Counted from the stretch's first letter, positions 22,191 to 34,635 are shown. The stretch is 64,000 nucleotides of DNA from Terebella lapidaria (GCA_949152475.1 OX424558.1:40850751-40914750), one strand, 5' to 3'. The notes: generated by a model from the letters alone, not told the origin. Made by a program: numbers and translations.

Positions 22191-22877
22191 ACAAAACTGA
22201 AAGATATAGACAGATCTCTGGCGCATTATCTATGTGTTTCATGACAGATGTAATGATGACCAGAGACCAGACTCCCGGTGCCTCCAGATGTACTTCCAGG
22301 ACCAGACAGTGTACACAGACACAACGACGACCGACAGATGATGCCCAGAGGATGACATCACTTCTCAGCATGGCGCCTTATCACCCAGAATCCAGGATAC
22401 GCCCGCTTTTGGTACAAGCTGCTCGTTAACACACGAGTAGAACCAACCAGGCCGACTACCTGCTTCCTATGGACAAACAAGTGAACTACATGTAGAGACC
22501 CTAATTAAATACACTCCGGATATACCTATTGATTGTGATCATTAATTGCACAGCGGGGATCATCTCCATGTACTGGGACGTCATTAATGTATTTGAATTT
22601 GCTATCCATTCCTATTGACTCGAGTGTATGAGCTATTTTATCTTATCTTGTTAGTATACTGTATGTGGGGGTTCGGCGTCAGTTGGGTCAGACTGTACGT
22701 TGACCAATGATTGGTGGTTCAATATTGTCTAGCACCGCCCTGTCAGGGCCGCCAGGGTTCTACGATTTGAATCACCCTGAGGCTGTCTATGGTCGCTCCT
22801 CCCCTAACTTGTGATCGAGTAAGCACTGCGTGCATCAAGTATCGATGCTGATTTGTTGACAGATATAATTTTCTATA
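22191..22877. other. Interior of TIR element before the Gypsy insertion
   Basis: No gene supported. Sequence just left of the LTR reads TTCTATAACTA, the last four bases being the Gypsy target duplication. Confidence 0.5.
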
Positions 22878-22881
22878 ACTA
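22878..22881. repeat. Gypsy target duplication ACTA, left
   Basis: ACTA directly before the TG of the 5' LTR; the same four bases follow the CA of the 3' LTR at 34,636-34,639. Four- to six-bp duplications are usual for Gypsy integrases. Confidence 0.7.
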
Positions 22882-23425
22882 TGTAGTAATTTTAGCGACT
22901 GTAACCCCCGTCCCTCCCGCGCATACATATTCCCACAACAAACATTCATTCTACATGACTTACATACAGGACAAGTACACACTATACGATCACAAGCATA
23001 AACTCCATGTAGTCATGGTTACAAACACAGGTCAGTTCACGCGCACTTTCGGCCCAGTATTCAGTACATGCGACCCAGTTAGTTTCGGCCTTGACCTTTA
23101 CAAGCACCTACTTCTAAACATGGCCGCAGCGAGCACAGACGTGTTGAAATATTGTTAGAAGTTGGCCGTGCTCGTATTGGACTATATCAGTTAACTGTGG
23201 ATTAAATATATGTGAATTGTAACAGAGAAGGACTATAGTTTTCGGATATCTTGTCGACAGGGAAATCACCGGACGTAGGTGTGTTTGCAGCCTCAGATGT
23301 GACTGTCTGAATCATTGGACATTGTCGCCCGAATAAATTATTGAACTGTAGCTGCCGGCCTTGTGATTTACACAACGATCACAGACATTCGGCCTAATAT
23401 CGGCCATCGAACGATATTTATCACA
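22882..23425 (+). repeat. Gypsy 5' LTR (544 bp)
   Basis: Begins TGTAGTAATTTTAGCGACTG and ends GATATTTATCACA (TG...CA). It shares with the 3' LTR the CCCCGTCCCTCCCGCGCATA start, GGCCCAGTATTCAGTACATG, TGGCCGCAGCGAGCACAGAC and GACATTGTCGCCCGAATAAA, which holds an AATAAA signal. It lacks a ~200-bp block present at ~33,797-33,997 of the 3' LTR and lacks that LTR's internal duplication. It has a short CATGGTTACAAACACAGGTC stretch the other lacks. Confidence 0.88.
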
Positions 23426-23426
23426 T

Positions 23427-23444
23427 TGGCGCCGTTCGACCAGG
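23427..23444 (+). promoter_or_regulatory. Gypsy primer-binding site
   Basis: TGGCGCCGTTCGACCAGG starts one base after the LTR end. TGGCGCC (complement of GGCGCCA) is a typical tRNA 3'-CCA pairing start. Which tRNA it pairs with could not be determined without the host tRNA set. Confidence 0.6.
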
Positions 23445-23587
23445 ATCTGAGCTAGTCTCGGATTACTAACCCAGAATTACCGGCAGTGATGGCATCGGCT
23501 TGAGGTAAGCCGCACGACCAGACAGATGAAGAGGTCACGTTCAACCCGAACCTGACCTTCCGACCTTCCGGCCCTCGCTCAGTTGCC

Positions 23588-25996
23588 ATGAGCGACACAG
23601 TACCGTTGTCACAGGAGCAACAACCGACCGGTCTTTTCGACTCCCTTGGCGACCATTCGACCCTGAGATCGGCTTCGCCGCCTGTCGACCTGATTGAGGA
23701 GTACCTCGGTGAAGACCCGCTAGCGCCCCTGCACACGGTTAGTGACATTATAAGTGCGCATGCAAGGGCGTATTCGTCCACGCCGGCTAGAGCAGCCGGG
23801 AAAAGTGACTTTATCGGCAGAGACTATACACGCTCACGTCAAAGAGCGAATGTGTATGATGGTGTCGACCCAGAATCCCCTACGGTGAATGTTCGGCCTG
23901 TAACCATAGAAACGTCCATGGTTACGCACCCGCCAAGTGACTCTCGGATACGGCAGTGGGTTTGTGACACTGACAATGTTACAGAACTGGTACTGCCGAG
24001 CGCATATTCGGCATCCTGACCTCCGGTACAATCGATATCGGCAAGACGGTACGACCCCGCGCCAGAGATGTACTCGCGCATACCGACCGAGCCAACGGTC
24101 GTAGAGTACGTTCGACCCAGCCAGACGAGATCGACCCCAAGGAGCGTTCCGGCGTCAGCTGCTGCCCCGACCGCGACATCTCCGCAACCGCGACAACCCA
24201 GCGACGCGGCAACGGAATCCCGCGACCACACGCGACCAGCGCGACCGCGACAATCACCGTCGACATCAAGTCGCCGACCTCACGACTCCGACATGCCGGC
24301 CTCCGACTCGCGCCCCCTCGCGCCGACCGCTTCCCGACCATCGCCGACCGACGGAGAACAGCCGCGCTTCGCCCCGCCGCAAGACCCAGTTGTGTCTGCT
24401 CCGGCAGAAAGTGTTGTGCCCATGATCGGACCTCCGATCTCTCAGCCAATCGGCTACACCACTGGATACGGTGTACCGCCAGTCGGATATTATCACCCCC
24501 ATGTTGGCTACGTGAATCCACCAACTGGATATGGTGGTATTCCGACAGATATCGGCTATCACGGTGCGCAAAGTGGAGTAGCGTACCATGGTGTGGCCCC
24601 GAACGGATCGGTATACCGATGTCCACCACCGGCCATCTTTCCACCCTCCACCGGAGTGCCGTGGGTGACGCCACCGTATGGTCAACCGGACCCAGCCACG
24701 CAAGCACCGTATGACTCTGGCTACGCTCCGGCACCACCCGCCGCTTCGCTCGCCGTCTCCGCGACGACCGCGCCGGTTGTCCCAGCGAGTGCGACTCCGC
24801 CAGTTCCGACCACTACGACTCCAACTGTTCCGGCCATCGCGACTTCAGCGGATCCGGCTACGACCACGCCGACTGTGGTGAGTGTTGATACGCCCACGCC
24901 TCAGAGACTCACGTCTGAGCCCCAAACGTTGGTTACGGCTAAAACGGCTCAATGGCGTGCGACCTTCAAGGAGGGCAATCTCACCCAATACATCCGGAGT
25001 TTCGAACAATTTACTGCGGCCTTCACATATTCCGACCTGAATAAAACAACGACCTTCCGGAATACGCTGCGCGGCCGCGCCGAAGCGTTAGCTCTGAACA
25101 TTCCGGTCGAAACTCCTTGGGAGGAGTTCCGTTGTCAGCTCTTGGAGGGCTGGGAACCTGCACCTCGTTGGCAGTCCAAAAGGGACGACTTTCCGTTTCT
25201 AAAAAGAGAGCGGAAAGAGAATGCGGAACATTACTTGGAACGGCTTCAAGCTCTGGCTGAGCAAGTGTTTGATGATGTGACGCCAGAGTCCCGGCAACGG
25301 ACAGTGATCTCTCAGTTCGTCAACGGCCAACCCGACCATATTGCCGACAGACTATGCGTGCTCACTTTCAATAGTTACAGTGAGGCACTTACGGCCGTCC
25401 TCAAAGCTGAAAGCCGTCAGCAACGGACAAACAGAGACCGTCATAAGGGCACGCGACGTGCCGACATCTCCGTGAACGGATACACGGATGATGATTGTGT
25501 CGACCAAGAACTGTCTTGTGCTATGGGACAGATCAATCAGGGAGAAACGCCGACCCCTGAACAAGTTGCAGCTTATTACGACCCTGCCGACAGTGACACG
25601 ACCGGCCTTCAAGGATGTGAAGAACATTCCGTGCCAGCCTGTTCACGCGAATGGGTGGCGGAAGCTTTCCAGAGCGTCCTCAGCGACGAGCATGGACTCT
25701 GTGAGGAGACAGCTATCTATTCCGTCCTACGAACTACGGCCCCGACTAAAGGTGATCGGCCTCCACAGCCCGGACGACCAGCCGTGTGCTTTTTCTGCAA
25801 GAAGCCCGGCCATCACTGGATGCGGTGTTTTCGGCTGAAAGACGTTTTAGTACGCAATGGCATGAAGCCACTGACTTTTCGACCTAAAAGTGCTGGTACT
25901 GACCGAAGGACAGATCAAGTATTGTCAGTACCAAACCAAACCGGCAACCAAACCAAGTCGGCCCCGACAGTGCCACCGGCTCAGTCGTTAAACTAG
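23588..25996 (+). pseudogene. Gypsy gag with one in-frame stop
   Basis: One frame of ~803 codons from the ATG at 23,588 (MSDTVPLSQEQQPTG) to the TAG at 25,994-25,996, interrupted only by a TGA at 24,017-24,019. The region 24,068-24,900 is rich in Pro, Thr, Ser and Tyr-Gly repeats and looks disordered. The conserved gag core follows (QWRATFKEGNLTQYIRSFEQ, LRGRAEALALNIPVE, FPFLKRERKENAEHYLERL). A CCHC zinc knuckle (CFFCKKPGHHWMRC, 25,787-25,828) sits near the end, as expected for nucleocapsid. Role: particle assembly and RNA packaging. The pol frame follows in the -1 frame at ~26,000. The stop makes this copy a pseudogene unless read through. Confidence 0.85.
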
Positions 25997-26010
25997 TAGA
26001 GGAAGGTGCT

Positions 26011-28998
26011 GTGGAGCAAGGGCCTTCCGGGCAACAGAACAGTATTACGTGCTCCACACCCGTGGCTGTCGAAACTACCAAACCGACAGTGCCACCAGTT
26101 ACGACTCAACAGCCGGCCCGGCCCGCACCTCAGCTCCTTGAAGGGGTGTGTACCAAGTGTCGAGCTTCGACCCCAAAGCCGGCTCTCTCTCATGAAGGGG
26201 TGTCCGCGCCACTTCCACAACGGCCTCCACGGGAAAACCGTCGTCCTGAAGGGGTGTCACCCCCGACCGCCAAAGGCACCGGAACAGATAGTATGTCCGA
26301 GGTGGAGTGGATCTCCGACGACGGAGGGTTCTACGCGTTCCCATACGGACCGGAATCCAAATTGCCGCCGCTGCACACACTCTTCAAGCCACCGCCAGAC
26401 GACCCCGCAGTTCCGGCCATCATAGACAATTCACGAGCGGCACACGGATGTTGGAAGTTGTCGGTACGTGTCGGAGACAAAACAATGAAAGCCGTACTCG
26501 ATTCCGGGGCACAGATCTCCCTGCTCAGACGGGATCAGCTATGACATGTCCCTGCCGACCAACGACAGTTATGACACACCTCGGCCACGATTCGTGATGT
26601 CAACGGACAGTCAAGCCCAATCGATGGATTGATCGACCTCCCAATCCAGGTCGGAACCAACCATATGATTGTGACATTTTGTGTAGCTGACATCCACGAC
26701 GGCATGATACTCGGCATGAACTTTTTCCGGCAAGCTCACGCTGTGGTGAACTACGGCGAAGGAACAATACAGGTACACAAAGAAATCCTGTTTGCGCACA
26801 AGGACATTGAAGCCAATGTTGTAAGAATGGCTGTGCGCCGAGCCGTCACCGTCCCCGCACGTAGCGAGGCGATCATAGAGCTAATCCCGACCTCCAGAGT
26901 TCGTGTTCGGCAGCATCCACGGATGATTCAACCACTGACGGCCTTTCCCGAGGACACTGACCTCATCATGGGAAGAACATTAACGACCTTGGACCGGCAA
27001 TGTGTAAAGGTGTCTGTAGTCAATACGGCAGATACCGGTATTACACTTACTCGATCCGACCCTGTCGCCATAGCCAGTCCGATCGAGAGTGTTGTCGGAG
27101 CTCTACCAAGACCCGGAGAGGAGCCCGACCTGTCCACGGCCGACGCCAGTCACTACCGCGACCTGCCGCCACATCTACAAGAGATGGTGGATCGCGCCGG
27201 ACTAGCGCCAGAACAACACCGGCGTTGCGCTAACCTGATCCATCAATATCAGGACACCTTCATGCACCCGGATGGACAGTTGGGACGGACCCAAGTCGTC
27301 CAACAAAAGATCGACACCGGCAATTCGGCCCCGATTCGGCAACGTCAACGACGCGTCCCTCAGGCGCAACAGAGCATCATAGATGAGGAGGTCGACAAGA
27401 TGCTTCGCTTGGGGTGCATTGAGCCGTCAGATTCGCCCTGGAGCGCACAGGTAGTGCTCGTGCGGAAGAAAAACGGCCAAGTACGATTCTGCGTCGATTA
27501 TCGGCTCCTGAATGATGTCACCCGCAAGGATTCATATCCGTTGCCCAACATTCAGGACACTCATGACGCCCTGGCGTGCGCTACATACTTTTCGGCCTTG
27601 GACTTGGCTTCCGGCTACTGGCAAGTCGAAGTCGACCCTACAGACAGACCGAAAACTGCCTTTGCGACAAGGAAAGGACTGTATCAGTTTAAGGTTATGC
27701 CATTCGGCCTCAGCAATGCACCGGCAACATTTGAACGGCTAATGGAAACCATACTCCGTGGGTACTTATGGGCACGGTGTATGTGTTACCTGGATGACGT
27801 CATCGCTTACGGCAGAACATTCGACCAGGCACTCGCAAACCTGGAGGCGGTCCTGGATCGGATTAGATCGGCAGGCCTGAAGCTTCAACCCAAGAAGTGC
27901 GAACTGTTCCAGAGGGAAATTCTGTACTTGGGGTTTATAGTGAGCGGCCAAGGAATTCGTGTCGACCCCAACAAGGTTAAAGCCATCAGAGAATGGCCGA
28001 CCCCGTGCGAGATCTCCGATGTCAGATCTTTCCTTGGTTTCGCCAATTACCACAGGCGATTCATCAAGGACTATGCTGAGATCGCCGAACCTCTCGTAGC
28101 ACTCACCCGAAGTGAATGTCATTTCACTTGGGGACCGGCTCAGCGACGCGCTTTTCGGCGGCTCCGCGACGCTCTCATCCAGGCGCCTAAGCTCGCGCAT
28201 CCGACCCAGAGTCCGGATGATTACTTCATCCTCGACACAGACGCTAGCGGCTATGCTGTGGGAGGCGCACTCTCACAGAGGGTCAACGGGAAAAAAATCC
28301 CCATCGGGTTTGCCAGCAAAACCCTATCCCGGACCCAACGGAACTATTGTACCACGTACCGAGAACTACTGGCAGTGGTAGAAATGGTTCAACATTATCG
28401 GCATTATCTTTGGGGTAGGAAGTTCCTCCTCCGGACCGACCACAGCTCCTTGAGGTGGCTCAAGAACTACAGCGACGCGGACGGCATGCTCGCCAGGTGG
28501 CTCGCTAAGTTGCAGCAATACGACTTCAAGATAGAGCATCGGCCCGGCAAACTTCACGGCAACGCAGACGGCTTGTCACGGTGTCACAGTTGCAAACACC
28601 AAGACTGTCCCGGACGACTCGTCACACCTCCAACCGACCCAGAGACAAGTTCCGGAGAACTTCCAGTTCGTCGGGTCACTGTTGTTCCGGCAAAGACAAG
28701 GGCAGACCTCCTGGACAGTGATTCCATAACATCACCGGTCTTACCCCAACTAGTTTCGGCACGCCAAGTTGTTCGAGTCCGTGCTTTGGACGCCACACTT
28801 GATGGGCAAAAGTGGCTTTCGGACTATTCGACTCAGGACATTGTCGCGGCACAGCAAGCCGACCCGAGCGTCGGGAAAGTGCGACAGTGGATGTTGATCA
28901 GGACTAAACCAGACTCTAAGGAGGTAGCGCGCCATGGGGAGGAGGTAAAAACACTTGTTTCCAGATGGAGCCTCCTGGCGCTACAAGACGGGTACTAG
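26011..28998 (+). pseudogene. Gypsy pol, part 1: protease, reverse transcriptase, RNase H
   Basis: Single frame from ~26,000 to the TAG at 28,996-28,998, broken by TGA codons at 26,542-26,544 and 26,572-26,574. Protease: KAVLDSGAQISLL with the DSG triad at 26,500. Reverse transcriptase: APIRQRQRRVPQAQQSIIDE, VLVRKKNGQVRFCVDYRLLN, FSALDLASGYWQV, MPFGLSNAPATFERLM and catalytic YLDDVIAYG (~27,787). The connection has FLGFANYHRRFIKDYAEIA. RNase H: FILDTDASGYAVGGALSQ, TTYRELLAVV, LRTDHSSLRWL, and a final HGNADGLSR. The motifs are the Gypsy set in normal spacing. Both stops fall between protease and reverse transcriptase. Confidence 0.9.
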
Positions 28999-30497
28999 TT
29001 CGGCACGTAAAACCCGACCCCGCTGGACGGCCTGTGGTGCAAACCGTGCTCTCCGTAGCACTCAGAACGCAGGTTTTGCACCAACTTCACCACCTGAAGA
29101 TTGTCGGACATCTCGGCATTCAGCGAACCATCGAGAGAGTCAGGCGCCGATTCTACTGGCCCGGCCTGGCACTGGATGTCGCCCGCTGGTGTGCCCGCTG
29201 CTCGCAATGTGTCACCCGCAAAGGAAAACCGGCCCCAAAACGATCGCCTCTGACACAGTTGCCGACAGGAGCGCCTTTCGACCGGATCGCGATGGACATT
29301 CTCGACACCCACAAAGTCACGGGAAGAGGCCATCGGTATATCCTTGTTGTGTCGGACTATTTCACGAAATATACGGACGCCTTCCCGCTGCGGCGACATA
29401 CCGCCAAAAATGTTGCCGACATCCTGGTAAACAGATGGATAGTTTATCATGGCGTCCCCAAGGCAATCCATAGCGACCAGGGCACCGAGTTCGAGTCGGC
29501 TCTATTTCGGCATGTCGTGCGTCTTCTGGGCGCTAAGAAGATCCGCACGGCCCCATATCGACCTCAGACATTGCTCAACATGCTGAGTGCATTTGTCAGC
29601 GATCGTGCGAACGACTGGGACGTGCACCTGCCATATGTGTTAATGGCCTATCGAACCTCTGTACACTCGTCCACGGGATGCACCCCGCACCTGATGGTGT
29701 ACGGGCACGAGTGTAACTTGCCAGTCGACCTCATGTTTCCGACCTACGACCCTGAGCCTCTACCCCCGTGCGGCCCGTAGTATGTGGAGTATTTGCGGCA
29801 AGCGATCAGGACGGCCCACGGTTTCGCTCAAGACCATCTTGAGAAAGCGGCAATTCGGCAGAAGATGGGTTATGACGCCCACGCCAAGCCTCGACCCCAG
29901 TTCCAACCAGGAGAACTGGTCCGATATTATTATTTGCCCCTCACGCAGAATAATAATTTCCCTCGGCCTTGGACTGGTCCCTGGAAGATCATCGACCGTG
30001 TGACCGAGGTGGACTATCGCATAGCCCTGGTCTCCAACCCTCGGAACACTCGTGTTGTTCATCTGGACGTACTCAAGCCGTACGAAGGTGACAACCAAGC
30101 GGCTCACATCTATTCCGACCCTGTACGACCTTCGACGTCGTCAAGTAAATCCGGCTCAGAGCAATCGGCCGACCCCCTGGGGCTCCTCAAGGAGTTTTAC
30201 TACCCCTGGGAGGTCACAGTGCAAGATCGGCATACAGATACAGACCAAACAGCTGAGTCTGACTCGTCAGCGGACCGAGATCGTAAATCGCGATCTCCAA
30301 CTTCATCCGGCTCAAGTCGTCATCGGCAACGGAAAAGATCACGCAGATCAAGTTCCGACACACCAAAACCGGCACGCAAGACACGCAGGCAAAAGCCTGT
30401 GATATCATCCGACCCCGAGACAAGCGAGGCTACGCCCCCGCCTGCACGACCAAGTCGACCCAAACGCAACGCACGCAGACCGGCCCGCTACAGATAA
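28965..30497 (+). pseudogene. Gypsy integrase, with deleted catalytic segment
   Basis: Continues pol after a frameshift at ~28,985 (frame change at ACGGGTACTAG). Zinc domain: HHLKIVGHLGIQRT...CARCSQC. Core: DRIAMDILDTHK (first Asp) and AIHSDQGTEFESALF (second Asp). After TAPYRPQT the text jumps to LLNMLSAFV: about a dozen residues usual here, including the catalytic Glu, are missing in frame (~29,570). A TAG at 29,778-29,780 splits the frame; the C-terminal part (29,784-30,497) has FQPGELVRYYYLP and the GPF/Y-like WTGPWKIIDRV, then VVHLDVLKPYEG and an Arg/Ser/Pro-rich tail. Without the Glu the strand-transfer site cannot form. Confidence 0.88.
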
Positions 30498-31878
30498 CCC
30501 CGGCCTTGTTATCTGACTGATGCCATTGATGATGAAATAATGCATGTCTAATGGACTATGATATCATGTCTTTCCCATAATAATATAATATATTACAATA
30601 ACAATATATGTATTTAATATGTACAAGATGTCAGTGAGGCGAATTCGATATATATACACTTGATATGATATTATAATTACGATATCGGTGAAAAATTGAT
30701 TGCATTATGATATGTGTTTCGACCCCGTATAATATATGCCATTGTTCCGCGTGTGTTACGCACTAACTAAAATTATCATGTCAGATTCAATCCATGTGCC
30801 AGCCGAAGAGGATATAATTCATGTCACACCGTGAGTAAGGCCACTTAGTTGTCGAAGAGGTGGTAGTGTGATTCGTTCCGGAGTATGCGTCGAAAGAGCC
30901 TCTACTCACTCCATGTAACATTCGGAGGAACGGCCCAGTGGTACGGGAACCAGTCACTAAATAGCTATCATACCAAGATGCGGTCTGTCATCAAATTCAT
31001 CATGTAAATACCCAAAGCGCCACGGTGTGACCGACCCAGCTCATTGCAATTTCGACCCCGACAATATTAGCGGCCCCGTTGTCTTGTGAACTGGCTGAAA
31101 ATGAATGGAACGAAGTCCGCCCCTGTGAGTGATTGACATTAATGTCTCAGCCTTTAATAACTGTGTGTCGTCTGCTAGACAGCAATTCGGCCGTTAGTTT
31201 ATTGTGCGCTAACTTATGGAGAAAAGGAACGATTAAAGTAACAGGTCACAAGGAACGCACGAGCGCAAATAAACATTTAAGCTGTTTACAGCACCCACAT
31301 GAAATCTCCCCTGATAAAGACAATAGTGAGTCGTCGGGCAAAAAGAGCCCAGTAATTTGAACAGTCGTTAGCACAGATAGACAATGTATCGGAACGTGTA
31401 ATCCAGGGGACGGCTGCTGGATATTCGGAAAAATGGACAGTGTGGGGACCCCCCTACTGTCGTAATGGACTGACCCGGATAGGTCAGAGAGAGATCGTAC
31501 TAGCGTTTCCCTGACGACGGCCCGCCTTGTTGCAGATACGCTTGGAACAATGATATATAGCGTAAAGACGTTTTTGTATATCGGCAGAGAGCGCCCCCCG
31601 GCCCGATTCGTGGAATTGAGATACAGATAAGCATCTCAGTGTACGGCAGTGGAAATTAACGGCAAGTAGGTCATTTGCGTCTGAGCTTCTGAAGCAGCAG
31701 GAGCTCGATTAGTACGGAGAAAAACTTTGTCTTGATTCGGAACACTTATCGGATACTTACGTGGCATTCAATGACATTGAACTGGTGAAGTTCGTGAATA
31801 GTTGTCGGATATTGAGGATAATAAAAATCACAGTCGGCCTAGTTGTTTTGAAGTGACATTTGTGTTACGGCTTCCGCC
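30498..31878 (+). other. Gypsy region between pol and the extra ORF
   Basis: About 1.4 kb, AT-rich at first (30,530-30,720) and then mixed. No reading frame with recognisable motifs; the 75-codon frame at 31,133-31,360 has no support. It lies where spliced env or extra-ORF leaders occur in some Gypsy elements, but no splice sites could be fixed. Confidence 0.5.
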
Positions 31879-33097
31879 ATGGCGGATAAGCCAAGTGATG
31901 GAAAAGACAGTGACGGCTCCGCTGATAATCGCCCCTGATCTATCAAATTTGACGGCACTAAATTGACGGTCGAGGTTGTTGAACGAGGTGACGAACAAGA
32001 CAACCCCATCGTGTTGACGGACGATGAAATGTCCGCTATCGGCCCCGAACCCAGTTCGGAACAGACAAGATCGGCTTCCGGCTGTAACAAACAGCCACGC
32101 TATGAAATCATGGCGAGATTAGCGCAACGCGGCGTCCGGCACACCCCGAGTCCGACCTCAGAGGACGACCCGAAACGTTGACGGCAGTATGGAGGTAACA
32201 CGGACAGTTATCACCAAAGATTCGGCCGCGGATCGGCCGCGACTTCAGTACGACCAGCCTGAGTCGCTAGAACCCCTCCACAGAGACGTGGATGAGCGAT
32301 TTCCGCTACACGGATCAGGAGAGTTTTCGGCCGATTTACAATTTGTTCGGCAGCATGGGACTCGGCTTCTAACCAGGATGTTACCCGGCCTACAAGCCCT
32401 CCCGGGGCAGAACCCGGACTTAGTTAACCCTCTTAGGAGTCGGGAGGCAAGCCAGCTTCCTCACAACCCCCGTCTTCATGAGGAGTATTGGACGTCCCAT
32501 ATCGGCCAGGCAGCCCACAACGCGGATCCACTGATCCTTCCGGCCCGGAAGAGCGACCATCTTCCCACTCTGTTCCTGGCCCGTGCCGACGACATGGCGA
32601 GCCAGCACTTCCGTGAGATCCGCCGGTATTATCTGGAGGCGATGGATCATCACATTCGGCAGGCAGAGTTTAACGGCCTCTCAGTCGGTTTTGGAATGGG
32701 TGTCCTCCACGAGCGGCATCTACCGACCTTCCCTGATCGGATTGAGGAAGAAACCAACCACCTGCGTCGGCGTTTACAGCGGCTGGAAACTGAAAACGGA
32801 GAATTGCGGCAGGAAACTGAGCGACTACGTGCTCGGGTAGCACAGTTGGAGCAGTCGGCCCCAACCTCGACCCCAACCGTTTCGGCCGCGACGCAGAGCG
32901 ACTCGGGTCCCACCATCCCGGGCGATCTGCTCGCCACTATTGTGTCGATCCTGCCCCGCTTGCCGCCGGATGAACAGCAGCAACTGATGCGGCAGGCGTC
33001 GCCGGCACCGCCACCTCCTCGAGTAAGAGATTTCGGCCGTGTGGTGGTAAGAGGGAACAACTGTCGGCCCTGGTTGTGTCGGCCTGTTAAGAAGTGA
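31879..33097 (+). pseudogene. Extra ORF behind Gypsy pol: coiled-coil protein of unknown function
   Basis: Starts MADKPSDGKDSDGSADNRP at 31,879, meets a TGA at 31,936-31,938, reads on in the same frame to 32,181, then continues one frame over as a 302-codon frame (32,189-33,097). The last part has a charged N-terminal half (HLPTLFLARADDMASQHFR), a strong coiled coil at residues ~184-222 (RLQRLETENGELRQETERL), a Ser/Thr/Pro linker and a basic Arg-rich end. There is no membrane span, signal peptide or glycosylation pattern, so it does not look like an envelope protein. Codon and base use match gag-pol, which supports membership of the element. Function unknown; RNA binding or self-association would fit the coiled coil and basic tail. 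Confidence 0.6.
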
Positions 33098-33552
33098 CTC
33101 GAAAAATCCTGGTCACGACGGCTTAGTGACATGTCGGCCCCTCATCATGTCGGCCATAAATTGTATATATTGTAAATAGTCATCCTAGTCACGGCATTAT
33201 ATTCATGTAATTTAGTTAAGATTAATCCAGAAATTCTTTTTCAGTTTATAGACTTTAAATAGTTCCGTTTCACTATGAAACGTCGAGGAGTTTTGTTCAT
33301 ACATTCCATTCATTATCATTCGTTGTTGTGCATGTATGTGTAAATGTATCATCGTAGCGACTATTGACGGACTGACTGATGACGTTTATTTTGACGGTTA
33401 GGAATTTTTATTGTATGCAGTGTTTTCACATTTTCGCGCGATGTGTGTGTGTGAATGTTGGGGTTTGACCTTTTAGGACTTTTAGCTTTTTATTGTTAGT
33501 TTTTGGCGACGGTAGGGTCCGGGTAGGGTAATTCCGAGAGCGTAGAATTAAT

Positions 33553-33564
33553 GAAGGGGTGTAA
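33553..33564 (+). promoter_or_regulatory. Gypsy polypurine tract region
   Basis: GAAGGGGTGTAA directly before the TG of the 3' LTR. The GAAGGGG core is purine-rich but short, and it is separated from the LTR by TGTAA, so the exact plus-strand primer is uncertain. Confidence 0.5.
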
Positions 33565-34635
33565 TGTAGTAATTTTAGCGACTGTAACCCCCGTCCCTCC
33601 CGCGCATACATATTCCCACAACAAACATTCATTCTACATGACTTACATACAGGACAAGTACACACTATACGATCACAAGCATAAACTCCATGTAAGCATA
33701 AACTCCATGTAAACTACAAGCATAAAGGCCCAGTATTCAGTACATGCGACCCAGTTAGTTTCGGCCTTGACCTTTACAAGCACCTACTTCTAAACATAGA
33801 ACATGACACACCCACCGCTCACATCACGTGCACATATACAAGCATAACAAGTCTTGACACGCGCCGGGGAAACCCACTTTCACGGTGACATCAGCTCATA
33901 CCACCACACATCTATCCAATCACAACACCGCATGCATTTGGCGGGAAAACCTACACCACATGTTGCCGGCCCTGCAGTATTTCTGGGAGTTGAGTAAATG
34001 GCCGCAGCGAGCACAGACGTGTTGAAATATTGTTAGAAGTTGGCCGTGCTCGTATTGGACTATATCAGTTAACTGTGGATTAAATATATGTGAATTGTAA
34101 CAGAGGACTATAGTTTTCGGATATCTTGTCGACAGGGAAATCACCGGACGTAGGTGTGTTTGCGGCCTTAGATGTGACTGTCTGAATCATTGGACATTGT
34201 CGCCCGAATAAATTTCCCGGTGACATCAGCTCATACCACCACACATCTATCCAATCACAACACCGCATGCATTTGGCGGGAAAACCTACACCACATGTTG
34301 CCGGCCCTGCAGTATTTCTGGGAGTTGAGTAAATGGCCGCAGCGAGCACAGACGTGTTGAAATATTGTTAGAAGTTGGCCGTGCTCGTATTGGACTATAT
34401 CAGTTAACTGTGGATTAAATATATGTGAATTGTAACAGAGGACTATAGTTTTCGGATATCTTGTCGACAGGGAAATCACCGGACGTAGGTGTGTTTGCGG
34501 CCTTAGATGTGACTGTCTGAATCATTGGACATTGTCGCCCGAATAAATTATTGAACTGTAGCTGCCGGCCTTGTGATTTACACAACGATCACAGACATTC
34601 GGCCTAATATCGGCCATCGAACGATATTTATCACA
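33565..34635 (+). repeat. Gypsy 3' LTR (1071 bp, internally duplicated)
   Basis: TG at 33,565 and CA at 34,634-34,635. It contains a 335-bp direct duplication: CGGTGACATCAGCTCATACC at 33,883 and again at 34,218, each running through TGGCCGCAGCGAGC to CGCCCGAATAAATT. Removing one unit leaves ~736 bp, still ~190 bp longer than the 5' LTR. ATAAACTCCATGTAA and AAGCATAAA phrases near 33,680-33,725 are also locally repeated. Confidence 0.85.

Larger units (their letters stand above)
22882..34635 (+). mobile_element. Gypsy-type LTR retrotransposon (degenerate)
   Basis: 11.75 kb: 5' LTR (22,882-23,425), primer-binding site, gag, protease, reverse transcriptase/RNase H, integrase, a long 3' region with an extra ORF, a purine tract and the 3' LTR (33,565-34,635). 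The domain order PR-RT-RH-IN is that of Gypsy (Metaviridae). The element is markedly GC-richer than its surroundings. Every long frame carries at least one stop or shift (24,017; 26,542; 26,572; ~28,985; 29,778; 31,936; ~32,185), and integrase lacks its catalytic Glu segment, so this copy cannot move on its own. The LTRs differ by large indels. Confidence 0.9.

Noticed and set aside
23839..24737. Minus-strand frames of 130-252 codons over gag
   Set aside because: GC-rich antisense shadows of the gag frame, which has the zinc knuckle.
32189..33097. Gypsy envelope gene
   Set aside because: No signal peptide, membrane span or cleavage site; coiled-coil and basic tail instead.
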